IMG/VR virus record: IMGVR_UViG_3300025759_000082
Coordinates: 1-64,000 of that record
Reading direction: 5' to 3' (one strand)
Length of the DNA: 64,000 nt
Source of the DNA: a virus
Shown here: one piece after another, positions 7,590-16,445 of the stretch
Numbering within the stretch: position 1 is the first letter of the stretch
Layout: every line of letters begins with the position of its first letter
The notes under the pieces: model-generated
What the model was told of the DNA's origin: nothing
The model's input: only the letters and a program-made list of their open reading frames with translations
Database searches by the model: none
Made by a program: the position numbers and the translations under genes

Positions 7590-8938
7590 CGTTCAAACCC
7601 GTAAATGTTTTCATCGAGGGAGAACTTGTCGAGGGGTGGACCGACCTCACGCTTACCCGTTCCAAGGAGGACTTGACTGGGAAGCTGGATATGTCGTTCT
7701 TCTTCACGTATGTCCCGCCTCGTCCGGTCATGGTCAACGCAGCACGTGGCCGTAGGATCGCTGTCTACATTTACGGAAACCTCGCATTTCGTGGCATCTT
7801 GGATAGCCGCACGGGCTCTGGAGTCAAGGAAGGAGAACCTGGCAGTTCCAAGAATTCTAGCAGCGCTGGTGAAACAACCCGCACGGTCAACATCGGACCC
7901 GATGAATATACCGTGAAGCTGTCGGCTCGGGGTATGACCAAGACGCTGATCGACTCGTCGCAGCAGCATCCGACGGGCAATATGATGCAGCCGACGACGA
8001 GGCAGGTCGTAGATAAACTGCTGAGCGGTTTTCAGATCGAGGTGGAGTGGCTTGGCGTTGAGATCAAGCTCGACAAGATGCGGTTCCGTGACGGCGCTCG
8101 TGTGGTTAATGAGCTTCGTCGCATCAGTTCCGAAAACGGATACTTCATCTACGAGACTCGCGAGGGCAAGTTGCGTGTCACCGATGGAGTAGGCATTGGT
8201 GAAGGTCCTCCGCTTATTCTCGGTCAGAATATACTGCGGTTCAGCGCTGATCAGAGCGAGGATGCCGCCAAGTCAGAGATCAAGGTCAAGGGTCAGATTA
8301 CCAAGAAGGATGTATGGGGAGAGGAAGCAGTACTGAACACGATTGCGACAGCGAGAGACCAGCTCATCAACTCCGTACGTCCGCTGATCATCCAGCACTA
8401 CGGCAATGGTGATCAGGACTCGCTGAAGCGTCGTGCTCAGTTCGAGGCTAACAAGCGGTCTTCTGCTAGCAAGAAGATCACGATTGAAGTATTCCATGTC
8501 TCACCACCAGATGGCAATGATTTCTACGACATCGGCAAGATGCATTACGTGGAAATCCCGCCGGAAGGTGTGTTCGACATGTTCGAATGCACTGGACTCA
8601 CGTACAGTGTTCAGGCGAAGGGAGAGCTGAAGACGACTCTTGAGCTTTCGCCTCCGCCCACCACTCAGTTCGCTGATGGTGAAGCAGGCCTCAGCAGCGT
8701 GGCCTCGGAGTACGGTGACCTGCAGGCAGCAGGTAACCAGCGTAGACTGCAAGCGGGTGTCTCCTTTGCTCCGGGGAACTATCCCGCTCCGTGGTCGGGT
8801 CCGAGCCTCATCGAGGTTGCGGAGTCGGCCGTTCAAGAATTCGCAGCACTCGGCGACGAAATCCTGTATTCCGTTGAGACAGCAGTGGAAGACGCGATGC
8901 CGCTGAGGCTGCCAGATACGTTTAGGATCGACCTATGA
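7586..8938 (+). CDS. Baseplate hub protein (Mu gpP-like)
   Basis: 450 residues in the Mu gpP position. The first 150 residues have the two-lobed beta structure typical of phage late-control/gpD-gp27-like hubs ('NVFIEGELVEGWTDLTLTRS', 'RGRRIAVYIYG'). The middle has 'ELRRISSENGYFIYETREG', a recurring hub motif. A short acidic tail follows. Hubs connect the tube to the spike. Synteny with gpN upstream and a gp45-like spike downstream supports the call. Confidence 0.85.
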   Translation: MTFKPVNVFIEGELVEGWTDLTLTRSKEDLTGKLDMSFFFTYVPPRPVMVNAARGRRIAVYIYGNLAFRGILDSRTGSGVKEGEPGSSKNSSSAGETTRTVNIGPDEYTVKLSARGMTKTLIDSSQQHPTGNMMQPTTRQVVDKLLSGFQIEVEWLGVEIKLDKMRFRDGARVVNELRRISSENGYFIYETREGKLRVTDGVGIGEGPPLILGQNILRFSADQSEDAAKSEIKVKGQITKKDVWGEEAVLNTIATARDQLINSVRPLIIQHYGNGDQDSLKRRAQFEANKRSSASKKITIEVFHVSPPDGNDFYDIGKMHYVEIPPEGVFDMFECTGLTYSVQAKGELKTTLELSPPPTTQFADGEAGLSSVASEYGDLQAAGNQRRLQAGVSFAPGNYPAPWSGPSLIEVAESAVQEFAALGDEILYSVETAVEDAMPLRLPDTFRIDL

Positions 8939-9459
8939 CCACTCAGATGGAATTCTCTGATCGGAATTTCGATCTCCAGGACGGCGTGGAACGCGGCGTC
9001 TGGGGCAAGCTCGAATATATCGAAGGCGCAGGCGCCACCATCACGGTCCGCGGCACCGGGACGGTGGACGAGGAAGCTGTCGTCCTGAATATCGGTCAGG
9101 CGATGAACCTGCCGGAAGACTCGAATACCGAGGTGTTTCTTCTCGTCAGTGGATCGGACACCACGCAGAAATACGCCCTGCTCACGATCCCTCGTGACAA
9201 GCAGCGTCAGTGGAAGGAGAACACTGGAGGCATCCAGAACCCGACCGATCCTGAGAAAGCTGTGGAGTTCAACGAGAAGCGGACTCACGTTACCGAGGAC
9301 AATTTCGCTGTCGGTCCCAAAGGCACCATTGAGGTCAAGGACGGCGTGACGTACATTCGTGGTGATCTAGTGGTTGCAGGGGTTGCAACCGTAAATGGAC
9401 GTGTGATAACACCAGACGTAGACCCCGGGACTTCTCCCGTTCCTCCATTCGAGGCATAA
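8935..9459 (+). CDS. Baseplate spike/assembly protein V (Mu gp45-like)
   Basis: 174 residues, overlapping the hub stop by ATGA. The N-terminal OB-like region has 'NTEVFLLVSGSDTTQKYALL', matching Mu gp45 and P2 gpV family spikes that pierce the outer membrane. The C-terminus has short repeating turns ('GTIEVKDGVTYIRGDLVVAG') expected of a trimeric beta-helix tip. No HxH iron-binding apex motif is visible; the end is acidic and proline-rich. Confidence 0.8.
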   Translation: MTTQMEFSDRNFDLQDGVERGVWGKLEYIEGAGATITVRGTGTVDEEAVVLNIGQAMNLPEDSNTEVFLLVSGSDTTQKYALLTIPRDKQRQWKENTGGIQNPTDPEKAVEFNEKRTHVTEDNFAVGPKGTIEVKDGVTYIRGDLVVAGVATVNGRVITPDVDPGTSPVPPFEA

Positions 9460-9460
9460 C

Positions 9461-10078
9461 ATGGACTCGTGCCTGTCTCCTCTCGACTCTCGGCGCCGGA
9501 TTTTCTGGACCACCCAGCCTGAAGCCTGTGGTGTATCAGTCTCCGGCTCGCCTTGTTATGTGAGTTGCGGCCAGCCCGGTCTGGAATTGGTCACTGAGGA
9601 ATGTGGAACTTACGCTCGGTGTGATCCGCTTCAGCAGCCCAACTGCCGTATTGATCCTCGTTCGATACCCAAGACCTTCGCAACCAACGACTGGGTTCGG
9701 AGCTTGATGATCAACATCCTGATGACGGATGGTCGTCGCCCTGAAACGGAATGTGGCTATCGCCCAGGCGCCAAGAACGGACATTGGTCTGAGTCGTTCA
9801 TGGAACCAGGCGACGCTAACCGAGGCGTCGGTACGTTGCTTCGCTATATCGAACCGACGGGTTCCGTTCGTGAGTCCATGCTCCTGATCAAGGAATACGC
9901 CCGCGACTCTCTCCAGAAGCTCGTTCACTACGGTGTCGCTGTGTCCGTAGACGTCGAGGCAGAGTATGCTGGCAACAACAACGTGAACCTCATCGCCAGG
10001 GTGGTTGGTCACGCGGGTGAAACGTCTCAGATCGGCGTCAGCGGAACCCGGTCCAAGAACGCTTGGGTGTGGAAATGA
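9461..10078 (+). CDS. Baseplate protein (Mu gp46-like)
   Basis: 205 residues. 'TDGRRPETECGYRPGAKNGHWSESF' is the gp46/W-like core (phage gp46 family: short acidic segment, D-R-R, then G-x-W-G-D/E-S/T). A C-terminal beta strand pair with 'VNLIARVVG' follows. It encodes about ten Cys, mostly in the first 60 residues. It ends overlapping the gpJ-like gene by ATGA. Confidence 0.78.
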   Translation: MDSCLSPLDSRRRIFWTTQPEACGVSVSGSPCYVSCGQPGLELVTEECGTYARCDPLQQPNCRIDPRSIPKTFATNDWVRSLMINILMTDGRRPETECGYRPGAKNGHWSESFMEPGDANRGVGTLLRYIEPTGSVRESMLLIKEYARDSLQKLVHYGVAVSVDVEAEYAGNNNVNLIARVVGHAGETSQIGVSGTRSKNAWVWK

Positions 10079-11283
10079 CTTGTAGCTTGGAACGTCCCAG
10101 CCTCCAGAATATCTTCAACCGCCAGCGGGACATGTTCTCGACGACGGTGCTCAACGGTTCTCCGATCATTCCGGAGTCCAACGAATGGTACGTCGTGGCT
10201 TTGAACGCCGCGATGGTAGAAGAATTCTATGCCATCACCGAGCAGCAGTGGAAAGAGCGTGATCCGCGCTACGCTTGCTGCGACAACCTGTACAAGTTGG
10301 CGGCAGCAGAAGGCATCTACCCTCGCACATCCAAACGCGCTGAGGGTTACGTCAAACTGCTCGGTACCGCCGGCTCGGTTCTTCCTTCCACTATCGAGGT
10401 CATTCTTGGAACGCGGAACTATCGGTCGATTGGCGTGGTTCCCACGACCATGCCCCAGGCTGGTGAGATTATCATCAACGTCCGCGCTGTGGAGGGCGGC
10501 GTTGAAGGCAACAGCGATGGCGTAGTTACAACCGGCACGTTGGCTAGCGCTATCGCTGGCGTGGACCGTACGGTCGAGGTCTGCGGCGGTATGCTCTGCG
10601 GCGGCGAACCGGCTGAAGATTGCGAGGCTTTCCGTCGTCGCTATCTGGATCGGAAGACGTATCAGCCGCGTGCTACCGCGACCTGGCTCAAGAACAAAAT
10701 CCTCGAATGGCCATGCGCCACGCGAGTCCTCGACCGTGCTGGGTCATGCTGTGGCTGTGGTGACGACTGCCTCGATCCTGAATGCAAATGCGTTTCGTGC
10801 GGCGACAATATGGAATTCTACGTGATGTTCGACAATTCCTTCCCTTGCGGTATTCCGCCGGAGTCGGTTGTCGCTCAGCTGAACCAGTGGGTGTTTGGCG
10901 AACACGCTGGATACGGCGAGGGTCTCGTGGAAATCGGAGTATGCGGTCGGATCGTTCAGCCTATCGCTGACATGGTCAACATTCGCGTCGATATCGAGGA
11001 CTGTCCGACTGCTGGTCAGCAGAACCAGATCGAGAACGACATCATCGCTTTCATGAAGACCATCGCTCCGTCGCAGCCGATCCGGATGCAGCAGATCGAA
11101 CTCATTGTCGCCAATGTCATGGGCGGCGCCGTCAACACGTCGGCTCGTATGGAGCAGGTAACTCCGAACCGCGAAGCCGGATACATCAATGACTGCGGTG
11201 ATTATTATCCGGAATGCGACTACCTGCCGTGCCTCAATGAGGTGACGTTCACGAAGCTCGAAGGCGGATTGGGGTGTGCCTAA
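10075..11283 (+). CDS. Baseplate J-like wedge protein (Mu gp47-like)
   Basis: 402 residues from the ATG overlapping the previous stop; a GTG 12 bases upstream is an alternative. The family signature is present: 'LYKLAAAEGIYPRTSKRAEGYVKLLGTAGSVLP', a linker, then 'RRRYLDRKTYQPRATATWLKNKILEWP'. It carries an unusual insertion with seven cysteines in about 20 residues near residue 225 (SCCGC, then DPECKCVSCGD), which looks like a metal-binding knuckle, plus a Cys-rich C-terminus; 21 Cys in total. Wedge protein of the baseplate. Confidence 0.88.
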   Translation: MTCSLERPSLQNIFNRQRDMFSTTVLNGSPIIPESNEWYVVALNAAMVEEFYAITEQQWKERDPRYACCDNLYKLAAAEGIYPRTSKRAEGYVKLLGTAGSVLPSTIEVILGTRNYRSIGVVPTTMPQAGEIIINVRAVEGGVEGNSDGVVTTGTLASAIAGVDRTVEVCGGMLCGGEPAEDCEAFRRRYLDRKTYQPRATATWLKNKILEWPCATRVLDRAGSCCGCGDDCLDPECKCVSCGDNMEFYVMFDNSFPCGIPPESVVAQLNQWVFGEHAGYGEGLVEIGVCGRIVQPIADMVNIRVDIEDCPTAGQQNQIENDIIAFMKTIAPSQPIRMQQIELIVANVMGGAVNTSARMEQVTPNREAGYINDCGDYYPECDYLPCLNEVTFTKLEGGLGCA

Positions 11284-12177
11284 ATGGTTCTTCGACTCGG
11301 CATTGACGGCGTAGAAGATACGACCAGATGGTCGGCAGACTCGTGCTGCCCGACGATCTGCCTCGATCTATGCGGCATTATGTGCGCATACATCGGTCTG
11401 CTTCCGAATGGTCCGCTGTGGGATTACCACAAGCAAACGGCTATGGAGAAGCTGGAGTCCAACAACGGTATGGACCCCTGTGAGGCGGCCTGCCTTCCTG
11501 ATGTATCGGACTGTCGCAGCCTGGTTCACTACGCAATGTATCTGGGTCAGACTTTCCACAGCCTGATCCACAATGTTCTGTGGCCCGCGCTCCGCGAGTC
11601 TTCGCCTGAGACGGCCGTGACCACGCTGGATAGCTGGTTGGAACGTCTCGCATGGGAAGACTGCTATAAGACGCTGTGCCGCAAACCGATGTATAACGCT
11701 CTGTCGCAGTTCGAAATTCCAGGAACCGACGGTTGTCTACCGATTTACTGTGATTTCGACCTGCCAGAAGACCTCGACTGTGCAGTTAAGCGCGGCATCG
11801 TTCGCACCCTTGCCCGCATCAACCGAGGCTTTATCAAGAACCAGGACGGGTTCAACTTCGTCCTGGAACCATTGGGCGTGAAACTGGACGGCATTCACCA
11901 GGAACCGTGTCCTATGGATTACGAAGTTCCGGTGACTTGCTGCCCACCCACGATCCGTCTGTCGAACATCGACGGTATGATCGAGGCGTGCCCGCCAAGA
12001 ACGATGCAGTGCGACAGCTCGGAGCCAACCCGCATCTCAGCTGCGTTCAACACGGGGTGCAACGTACCGGCCGGACTACCGGCTCAGATTTTCCCAAATC
12101 TGGCAGCAGCGGAATGCATCGTACGCTCGCTGCTTCATAAATCGTGCCCCAACATCCTCGTTGTGGATTACTGTTAG
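11284..12177 (+). CDS. Baseplate protein (Mu gp48-like)
   Basis: 297 residues, starting two bases after the gp47-like stop. 'YIGLLPNGPLWD' is the gp48/P2 gpI-type start motif (LLP-x-G-x-x-W). Later parts are Cys-rich ('CCPTICLDLCGIMC' near the N-terminus, several pairs near the end). In Mu the protein joins baseplate wedges to tail fibres, consistent with fibre genes directly downstream. Confidence 0.8.
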   Translation: MVLRLGIDGVEDTTRWSADSCCPTICLDLCGIMCAYIGLLPNGPLWDYHKQTAMEKLESNNGMDPCEAACLPDVSDCRSLVHYAMYLGQTFHSLIHNVLWPALRESSPETAVTTLDSWLERLAWEDCYKTLCRKPMYNALSQFEIPGTDGCLPIYCDFDLPEDLDCAVKRGIVRTLARINRGFIKNQDGFNFVLEPLGVKLDGIHQEPCPMDYEVPVTCCPPTIRLSNIDGMIEACPPRTMQCDSSEPTRISAAFNTGCNVPAGLPAQIFPNLAAAECIVRSLLHKSCPNILVVDYC

Positions 12178-12186
12178 GAGATAAAC

Positions 12187-13083
12187 ATGGCTGGTATCTT
12201 TACCGATGCGGGCGTAGCTGCGGCTTCGGCTCGTAATGCTCAGGCCAACCCTTCGCTGGTCGGCGACTGCACGGCCCTGTACTATTCGACGAGCCGCTGT
12301 CAGTCGCGGTTTGATCCGGCCCAGGCCAATGCGGTCATGTCCGAGATCGTGAACCTCGTGAACTGCGGAGGAACGCCGTACGACTGCACCCGGCTCGACA
12401 ACCTTTGCACCGCCGTCCGCGACCTCGCCGAAGACGTTCTGTTCGGTTGCTTCACTCGAGCAATCCCGGACCAGGGTGCTGCCTGTACGGTTCGCCAGCT
12501 CGTTCTGTCGACCGACGCTTCCGGCTGTACGCGCCTTGCGACGTATAACGAGCAGAGCGCGCAGGTTGCCAGCGTCAGCAATGCTTCCGTCGCCGGCACG
12601 AACTATCCGTTCGAGTTCCGTCCGACCGATCCCGGGAACAATCTCAGTTACTACAACCGCGATGATCTGGTCACGGACATCCAGAACAATGCGGTGAACA
12701 ACGGCAAGCTCGGCCCCAACCACCTGTTCTCTGCGTCGTTCAACATCGACTGCGCCGGCACGTTCGACATCGAGATCGAAACCCAAGTCGGGTTCAATCC
12801 TCCGACGAACAGCGGCAACGGCGCCGAAGCCGAAATCGCAATCCGTGTCGATGGCGTGTGGCAGATTTACTCGAACGGTATTCCGCTCATCACGCAGTCG
12901 TTCACCAACTTCGTGGCTCGTGCGACTCTGTCGGGTCTCACGTTCCAGTTCGCAGCCGGCCCACATACGCTGGATGCGTTCGTCATCGCGCGTTCCAACG
13001 CGAAGCCTCCGGCTCAGGTCGGCTTCGTCGGTTCCGCAACCACCACCGGCGGCATCATGACCGTTCGTCGGTCCATCGGCTAA
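12187..13083 (+). CDS. Tail-tip/fibre protein with TNF-C1q-like end
   Basis: 298 residues after a strong TTAGGAGATAA site. The first ~85 residues contain a Cys-spaced helix (DPAQANAVMSEIVNLVNC, then DNLCTAV) also found in the next gene, so this is likely the baseplate-docking segment. The last ~140 residues are beta-rich ('IAIRVDGVWQIYSNG', 'LTFQFAAGPHTLDAFVI'), resembling a jelly-roll receptor-binding head. Function as adhesin is inferred. Confidence 0.65.
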   Translation: MAGIFTDAGVAAASARNAQANPSLVGDCTALYYSTSRCQSRFDPAQANAVMSEIVNLVNCGGTPYDCTRLDNLCTAVRDLAEDVLFGCFTRAIPDQGAACTVRQLVLSTDASGCTRLATYNEQSAQVASVSNASVAGTNYPFEFRPTDPGNNLSYYNRDDLVTDIQNNAVNNGKLGPNHLFSASFNIDCAGTFDIEIETQVGFNPPTNSGNGAEAEIAIRVDGVWQIYSNGIPLITQSFTNFVARATLSGLTFQFAAGPHTLDAFVIARSNAKPPAQVGFVGSATTTGGIMTVRRSIG

Positions 13084-13093
13084 GGAGAACTCA

Positions 13094-14299
13094 ATGGCCT
13101 CGATCTTCCCCGACGTCGCGGCTGGCGGCGTCACCGTTCGCGATGGCGCAGGCGTTTGTCAGAACCCGGCAAACGTCTCCTATGCGTATTGCCCGCCGGC
13201 TACGTTCAACGTCACGTGCATCCCGACCGCGCTGCCGAACGACTGTACCGCTCGTATCGTCGGCGCCCAGATCAATGCAATCGCTTCGGAAATTCTGTCG
13301 TTCGCGGTTTGCCTCGATCCTGAGGGCTCCTGGAACTGCGCCAGCGTTACGAACCTCTGCTCGGCATTTACGAATTGGTTCGACCGCAATCGCGCCCATG
13401 CCGACCAGGATACGATCATCGGGACGGGCACGGAAGCTGATCCGTTCATGACGGCACCGCGTGGTGTCGCCAGCCAGATGTGCAACGACCTGGTCGCACT
13501 TCAGACGCTCGGTCCCTGCCTCCTGTCGAGTGACTCGATCCAGGTTCTGACGCTCGGTACCGACGGACGTATCGTTCTTCGTCCGGGCGACATCGTTTCC
13601 GCAGTGTGCTCTGATCCGCATGGCGACAACCTCGCCAACTGCTTGCGGTCGACAGATGCCGGCAACGCTCTCGGTATCGGTACCGATGGTCGTCTTCTCG
13701 TGAACGCCAATACGTTCCCGAATGCGACTAATACGCAGGCTGGTATCGTCCAGCTCGCTGTCGGCTCCAACTTTCCGGCCGACGCCAATAACAACAACGA
13801 TCAGGATGCGACCACCCCGCTTTACATCAAGAATGCGCTCGCTCCTCGCGTTGCACATATGCAGGCGAATGCAGGCGATCAGGCTTTGGCGGTTGGCGTC
13901 GGCACGGAAGTGTCGCTTCCGGTTCAGTCGCAGCAGGGTACGTCGTTCGGTAATTTCGTCGGCAATACCTTCCAGATCACGGTCGCCGGCACGTACATCG
14001 TCGCTCCTTACGCGACGGTCGTTGCGGAAGGTTTCACCGGAGCGGGCAACCAGGCGTCGGCTAGCTTGGACCTGGTCGTCAACAGCATTCCGATGCGTGT
14101 CGGTACCGAACTCGGATATGGTTTGACCGGCGAACCGCATCCCGGCCTGACTGTCTCTTCCGGTCAGTCCACTCGCATTGTTCAGCTGAATGCTGGCGAT
14201 ATCGTTTCCCTACGTGCTACCGTCCAGAATACGGACGTTGGTCGTATCGGCAACGGCACCCAGCCCGCGACGCTGAGCATTGCCAAGCTCGGGAGCTAA
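13094..14299 (+). CDS. Tail-tip/fibre protein, paralogue of the preceding gene
   Basis: 401 residues. The N-terminus repeats the docking segment of the preceding protein (GAQINAIASEILSFAVC, then SVTNLCSAF). A 100-residue insert with turns such as 'LGTDGRIVLRPGDIV' and 'IGTDGRLLVNAN' follows. The last ~140 residues form a C1q/TNF-like sandwich ('GNTFQITVAGTYIVAPYATV', 'IVQLNAGDIVSLRATV'). The two genes look like a duplicated adhesin pair that may widen host range. Confidence 0.65.
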   Translation: MASIFPDVAAGGVTVRDGAGVCQNPANVSYAYCPPATFNVTCIPTALPNDCTARIVGAQINAIASEILSFAVCLDPEGSWNCASVTNLCSAFTNWFDRNRAHADQDTIIGTGTEADPFMTAPRGVASQMCNDLVALQTLGPCLLSSDSIQVLTLGTDGRIVLRPGDIVSAVCSDPHGDNLANCLRSTDAGNALGIGTDGRLLVNANTFPNATNTQAGIVQLAVGSNFPADANNNNDQDATTPLYIKNALAPRVAHMQANAGDQALAVGVGTEVSLPVQSQQGTSFGNFVGNTFQITVAGTYIVAPYATVVAEGFTGAGNQASASLDLVVNSIPMRVGTELGYGLTGEPHPGLTVSSGQSTRIVQLNAGDIVSLRATVQNTDVGRIGNGTQPATLSIAKLGS

Positions 14300-14302
14300 C
14301 CG

Positions 14303-14566
14303 ATGCAGTATCAGTACGTAGAACGTGGGGGCATCTTGTATGCCCTCGACAACGGAGTCGAGGTTCTCTGGGGCGAGCAGGCGGTGGCCAGCTTGCAGCG
14401 TGAGAAGGAAGCAGAAGCTGCTGCTCTCGAAGAACTGCTGTCGGCGAACAAGGCTCGCCGGAAGCTCGCCAAGCTGACCGAGGAAGAGGCGCAGCAGGTT
14501 CTCGCCACGGCCGGTATCCCACTGGATGAGAACGGGGTTCCGATCCCGCAGGAAGAAGGCGAATAA
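14303..14566 (+). CDS. Small coiled-coil protein in the fibre cluster
   Basis: 87 residues. After a short N-terminal strand ('YVERGGILYALDNGVEVLW') it is a charged helix rich in Glu, Lys and Ala. Wedged between fibre and tailspike genes, it could be a fibre-assembly chaperone or a linker. No family recognised. Confidence 0.55.
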   Translation: MQYQYVERGGILYALDNGVEVLWGEQAVASLQREKEAEAAALEELLSANKARRKLAKLTEEEAQQVLATAGIPLDENGVPIPQEEGE

Positions 14567-14567
14567 C

Positions 14568-16430
14568 ATGGAAAACATGTTTGGCAACCGCAGTTATGCC
14601 ATCTATGAAGGGCTCTGGCATGCCTATGAAGATGGCACGCTGATCGACACTGGCACCGGAGCCGAGACGCTCTACAACGACGATATCCAGGCATATCGGG
14701 ACGGTCTCGACGACAACCTTCGTGATCGTCCTCCGATCCATGCCTTCGCACTGGGCGACCAGATCAAGAACCTGTACGTGCATCACGGCCAACGTCTGCT
14801 CACGACCCTCGGTTACTACGAGCCGAACGACGGAGGGTGGGGAGTCTACGAAAGATCGGATACCCAGCCGGCTGAACCCGGATGGGAACAATCGCTCGAT
14901 GGTTCCTACTGGCGCTTGACCGGCGATACGGTCTATATCGAGCAGTTCGGCGGACGCCCCAACGCTGGTTACGCGACCGCTGCAGTCGACGCGGCAACGG
15001 AGTATCTGCGCCAGAAGGGCGGCGGCACCCTGATGCTGCTCCATGGTCAGTACGCCTACAAGAATACTCAGTACGAGCGCACTCAGGGCATCAAGATCAG
15101 GGGCAAGGGCACCTTCCTGTCGATCCTGGCTCAGGACACGGGTGGCCATGGCATCGTGGTCGAAGGCGATCAGTCCGGAACGAAGGCTTCTTACGGTTTC
15201 GTGATGGATGATCTGTCGATGACGGCGGTGTCGTCGCAGCCGACGGGCGGTGCTCACGTCATCGCTGTCGCGGTCCAGGAAATGTCGATCAGGAACGTCT
15301 GCTTCCTGAACTACTACCGCGCCATCCAGATGTCCAACTGCCAGGGACCGCTGGTCAAGCAAATCCACAACGTGAGCTTCATCTCTCCGACCGGTACGTC
15401 GCCGATCGGCGGCTCGGCCTGTATCTATCTGCAGGGCATTCTCGGAGCTCCCGGCACCGGCTTGACCGAGACGGTACATATCTCCGATTGTCGCGGTGGT
15501 GGCACCGGAACGCAGTACTGCGTCATCGCCGACGGTATCGACCAGGTCCATGTTTCCAACTCCCATTTCTGGGCGTCGCAGGAAGCTGTCCTGAAGATTT
15601 CGTCGACGCAGTGCAACGTCTACAACTTCATGTCGTCGAACTCCACCTGGGAAGCCATCAACGGCCACGCCCAGTACGCGGTTCTGATCGACCTGGTCGG
15701 CGTGACTGCGCACAGTATCCAGTTCAATGGGGATCAGTTCCTCAATGGTGCGCAGTCGGCGGTCTGCGTTCGTGGTGCGGCTTCGAAGTATATCACGTTC
15801 TCGAACTGCCACACGATCCAGGCGATGTTCATCGGCTACCAAATCCACGGCGGAAGCCACATCATCATCGACACGCCGTCGTTTATCGATGGCAATATCT
15901 CGGAGAACGGCAGTGGTTTCTCTGCCCACATCGAGATTGGTGATGGTGTTACGGCTGGCCCGGACGAGGTCCAGATCATCGCTCCGCAGTCATCCCAGGA
16001 GTTCTTCGCTTCGTTGGTGAGCTTCGGCTTGAACGTTCGCAGTGGAACGAACCTTTCACTCTTGGGCGGTCGGTTCAAGGATGTCGTCACGGAACTCAAC
16101 TCCAACGTTCCGGGTTCGGCTCTCCGCGTTACCGGCTACAATGCCGTCAACGACAACGTGTCGTCCAACAGTGTGGCGACCATCAATGTTCCGCTTTCGG
16201 CGGAGCGTCTGTCCATCACCGGAAACGGGGCAGTCAGCACGATCAACGGCATGTACAAGGGGCGCAAGCTCCAGGTATATATCGCGGATGGCTGCACTCT
16301 GAACAACGGCGCCGGGAACCTTCTCCTGGACGGCGCCGCCAATTGGGCTGCCCCGGCTGGCTCGTATCTCTTCCTCGAGTACGACCATATCGCGAACAAG
16401 CTCATTGAACGCGGCCGTCGCGCCGCATAA
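14568..16430 (+). CDS. Tailspike with pectate-lyase-like beta-helix
   Basis: 620 residues; start chosen at the ATG behind GGAAGAAGG. 'VYIEQFGGRPNAGYATAAVDAATEYLRQKGGGTL' is the classic entry to a right-handed beta-helix (pectate-lyase superfamily: F-G-x-x-x-D/N-G...T-A-A). Long runs of beta-helix rungs with 'ISIRNVCF', 'VHISDCRGG' and 'VHVSNSHF' fill residues 180-480. Such spikes bind or depolymerise surface polysaccharide. The C-terminal ~80 residues form a separate beta cap. No catalytic triad can be fixed by eye. Confidence 0.82.
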   Translation: MENMFGNRSYAIYEGLWHAYEDGTLIDTGTGAETLYNDDIQAYRDGLDDNLRDRPPIHAFALGDQIKNLYVHHGQRLLTTLGYYEPNDGGWGVYERSDTQPAEPGWEQSLDGSYWRLTGDTVYIEQFGGRPNAGYATAAVDAATEYLRQKGGGTLMLLHGQYAYKNTQYERTQGIKIRGKGTFLSILAQDTGGHGIVVEGDQSGTKASYGFVMDDLSMTAVSSQPTGGAHVIAVAVQEMSIRNVCFLNYYRAIQMSNCQGPLVKQIHNVSFISPTGTSPIGGSACIYLQGILGAPGTGLTETVHISDCRGGGTGTQYCVIADGIDQVHVSNSHFWASQEAVLKISSTQCNVYNFMSSNSTWEAINGHAQYAVLIDLVGVTAHSIQFNGDQFLNGAQSAVCVRGAASKYITFSNCHTIQAMFIGYQIHGGSHIIIDTPSFIDGNISENGSGFSAHIEIGDGVTAGPDEVQIIAPQSSQEFFASLVSFGLNVRSGTNLSLLGGRFKDVVTELNSNVPGSALRVTGYNAVNDNVSSNSVATINVPLSAERLSITGNGAVSTINGMYKGRKLQVYIADGCTLNNGAGNLLLDGAANWAAPAGSYLFLEYDHIANKLIERGRRAA

Positions 16431-16445
16431 CACAAGGAGGCTGAA

